A program made the translations under genes and the position numbers. The notes below the pieces were generated by a model. It was not told the origin of the DNA and made no database searches. It was given only the letters and a program-made list of their open reading frames with translations. A stretch of 64,000 nt of DNA from Mycobacterium malmoense (lineage in GTDB: Bacteria; Actinomycetota; Actinomycetes; Mycobacteriales; Mycobacteriaceae). Positions 63,344-64,000 of the stretch are shown piece after piece (position 1 is the first letter of the stretch; every line of letters begins with the position of its first letter). Where the stretch lies: contig NZ_CP080999.1 in NCBI RefSeq assembly GCF_019645855.1, positions 3,658,001 through 3,722,000 of the forward strand, given 5' to 3'.

Positions 63344-64000
63344 TTAGAGCAACTTGAGCAGGTTGGAAATCAACAACCCGATATTGCTGGCCAACGTGGC
63401 ACCGAAGCTCGACAACATCGACGGCATCTTCGACGCCACGCTTTGCAGCAGCGTGGTCAATCCCGTGCTAATGCCGCTGAAGGCGGTACTCAAAGATGGC
63501 CAACCATTGGTCAACTGTGTCACAAAGCCCTGCAACGCGGCCTGCAGACTTCCACCGGTCGCAATATTCACCGCGTTAGGCGCCACGATCGACTTCGCCA
63601 AACTCGGGGCAAGAATCTGCAACACGGTCTGGTTGAGGAAGCTGCCGAGCAAGCCGCTCGTCCCATTGGTGCCGTTGAGGAGGGCATTGACCGTTGCGCC
63701 GGGGGTGTTGAGCAGATTGCTGATCGCCCCCACCGGATCCCCGGTGGACCACGCCTTGGAAGCAGCCTGAAGACTTGTTCCGAGAGCAGTCTGGACCCCG
63801 GCTGGAACTCCGAGGATGCCGAAAAAACCAATGTAGATTATGCCGTCCGTCGTCAGATAGTTGGTCGCGTTCGCCAGATTCTGGGTGATGTTTGCGGGGA
63901 TATTCAAAATCGTCTCGAGAGGCTCCCCGATCTCTGTGAATGGGTACTCGTAGAAGGCATAGAACAAGTTGGTTACCGCGGTATTGATGTTGCCTGAAGC
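63344..64000 (-). CDS. Surface protein paralogue, C-terminal part (gene starts beyond the window)
   Basis: The frame is open from base 64000 to the TAA at 63344 (218 codons visible). It matches the C-terminal 220 residues of the 57.2-58.4 kb protein closely: GTSGLLGSFLNQTVLQILAP against GTSGLLGETLDMGVLKIIAP, and both end NIGLLISNLLKLL. The N-terminal export region is not in the window. It looks like a duplication with later divergence in the middle. Confidence 0.75.
   Translation of the reverse strand, partial: ASGNINTAVTNLFYAFYEYPFTEIGEPLETILNIPANITQNLANATNYLTTDGIIYIGFFGILGVPAGVQTALGTSLQAASKAWSTGDPVGAISNLLNTPGATVNALLNGTNGTSGLLGSFLNQTVLQILAPSLAKSIVAPNAVNIATGGSLQAALQGFVTQLTNGWPSLSTAFSGISTGLTTLLQSVASKMPSMLSSFGATLASNIGLLISNLLKLL

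Overview
The window is high-GC actinobacterial DNA from a mycobacterium, most likely a slow grower. It begins inside a giant type I fatty-acid synthase (fas). The next gene upstream is a Tat-exported homologue of M. tuberculosis Rv2525c, as in M. tuberculosis. It also carries two PPE proteins, Mce-associated membrane proteins, an Rv1364c-like sigma-factor regulator, mycobacterial P450s with 3Fe-4S ferredoxin, and several toxin-antitoxin (TA) modules. No rRNA, tRNA, CRISPR array or intact insertion sequence was seen. The species cannot be named from sequence alone.

Layout. 1-7.5 kb: fas (5' 58 %), Rv2525c-like protein, MerR regulator. 7.5-37 kb: a dense catabolic region with Rieske oxygenases, a P450 with ferredoxin, CoA ligases, CoA transferase, acyl-CoA dehydrogenases (ACADs), MaoC hydratases, SDRs, aldehyde dehydrogenase, an F420-dependent enzyme, a sulfotransferase and regulators. 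It is interrupted near 33-34.5 kb by a VapC remnant and a GNAT/RHH TA module, and ends with a TetR-hotdog fusion and an amidohydrolase. 37-45 kb: DUF421 protein, NarK-type transporter, two PPE genes, and a cytochrome b-sulfite oxidase fusion with small partners. 45-51 kb: PAS/RsbU/RsbW/RsbV protein, an ACAD pair, two Mce-associated proteins. 51-57 kb: a hydrolase-fold protein without its catalytic residues, two amidohydrolases, a Rieske ferredoxin, a P450 and an NDMA-type alcohol dehydrogenase. 57-64 kb: two paralogous surface-protein genes with near-identical 3' ends and terminators, flanking a gene-poor stretch and a TA cluster (Xre/RES, nucleotidyltransferase with a HEPN remnant, VapBC).

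Main observation. Six intergenic sites share a 20-bp element of the form CTAT-N10-WTAG (two are degenerate in one half). They lie at 10221, 16488, 20550, 24777, 27266 and 54696. Five sit between divergent transcripts and one lies 72 bp upstream of a six-gene operon. The adjoining transcripts cover nearly the whole catabolic set, including the separate P450/ADH/amidohydrolase block at 52-57 kb. I infer one regulon for uptake-independent oxidation and beta-oxidation-like breakdown of a hydrophobic, probably cyclic or isoprenoid compound: Rieske and P450 hydroxylation, alcohol and aldehyde dehydrogenation, CoA activation or transfer, three two-gene ACADs, MaoC hydration, SDR oxidation and amidohydrolase-type ring or C-C cleavage. 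The substrate is unknown. Candidate regulators inside it are a TetR protein (17.4-18.1 kb) and a FadR-type GntR protein (24.8 kb).

Other notable items: a perfect 25-bp-arm palindrome inserted in frame in an ACAD gene, a TetR-thioesterase fusion, and operator-like palindromes upstream of two TA modules. Many gene pairs overlap by ATGA, GTGA or TGATG, and these overlaps were used to choose starts.
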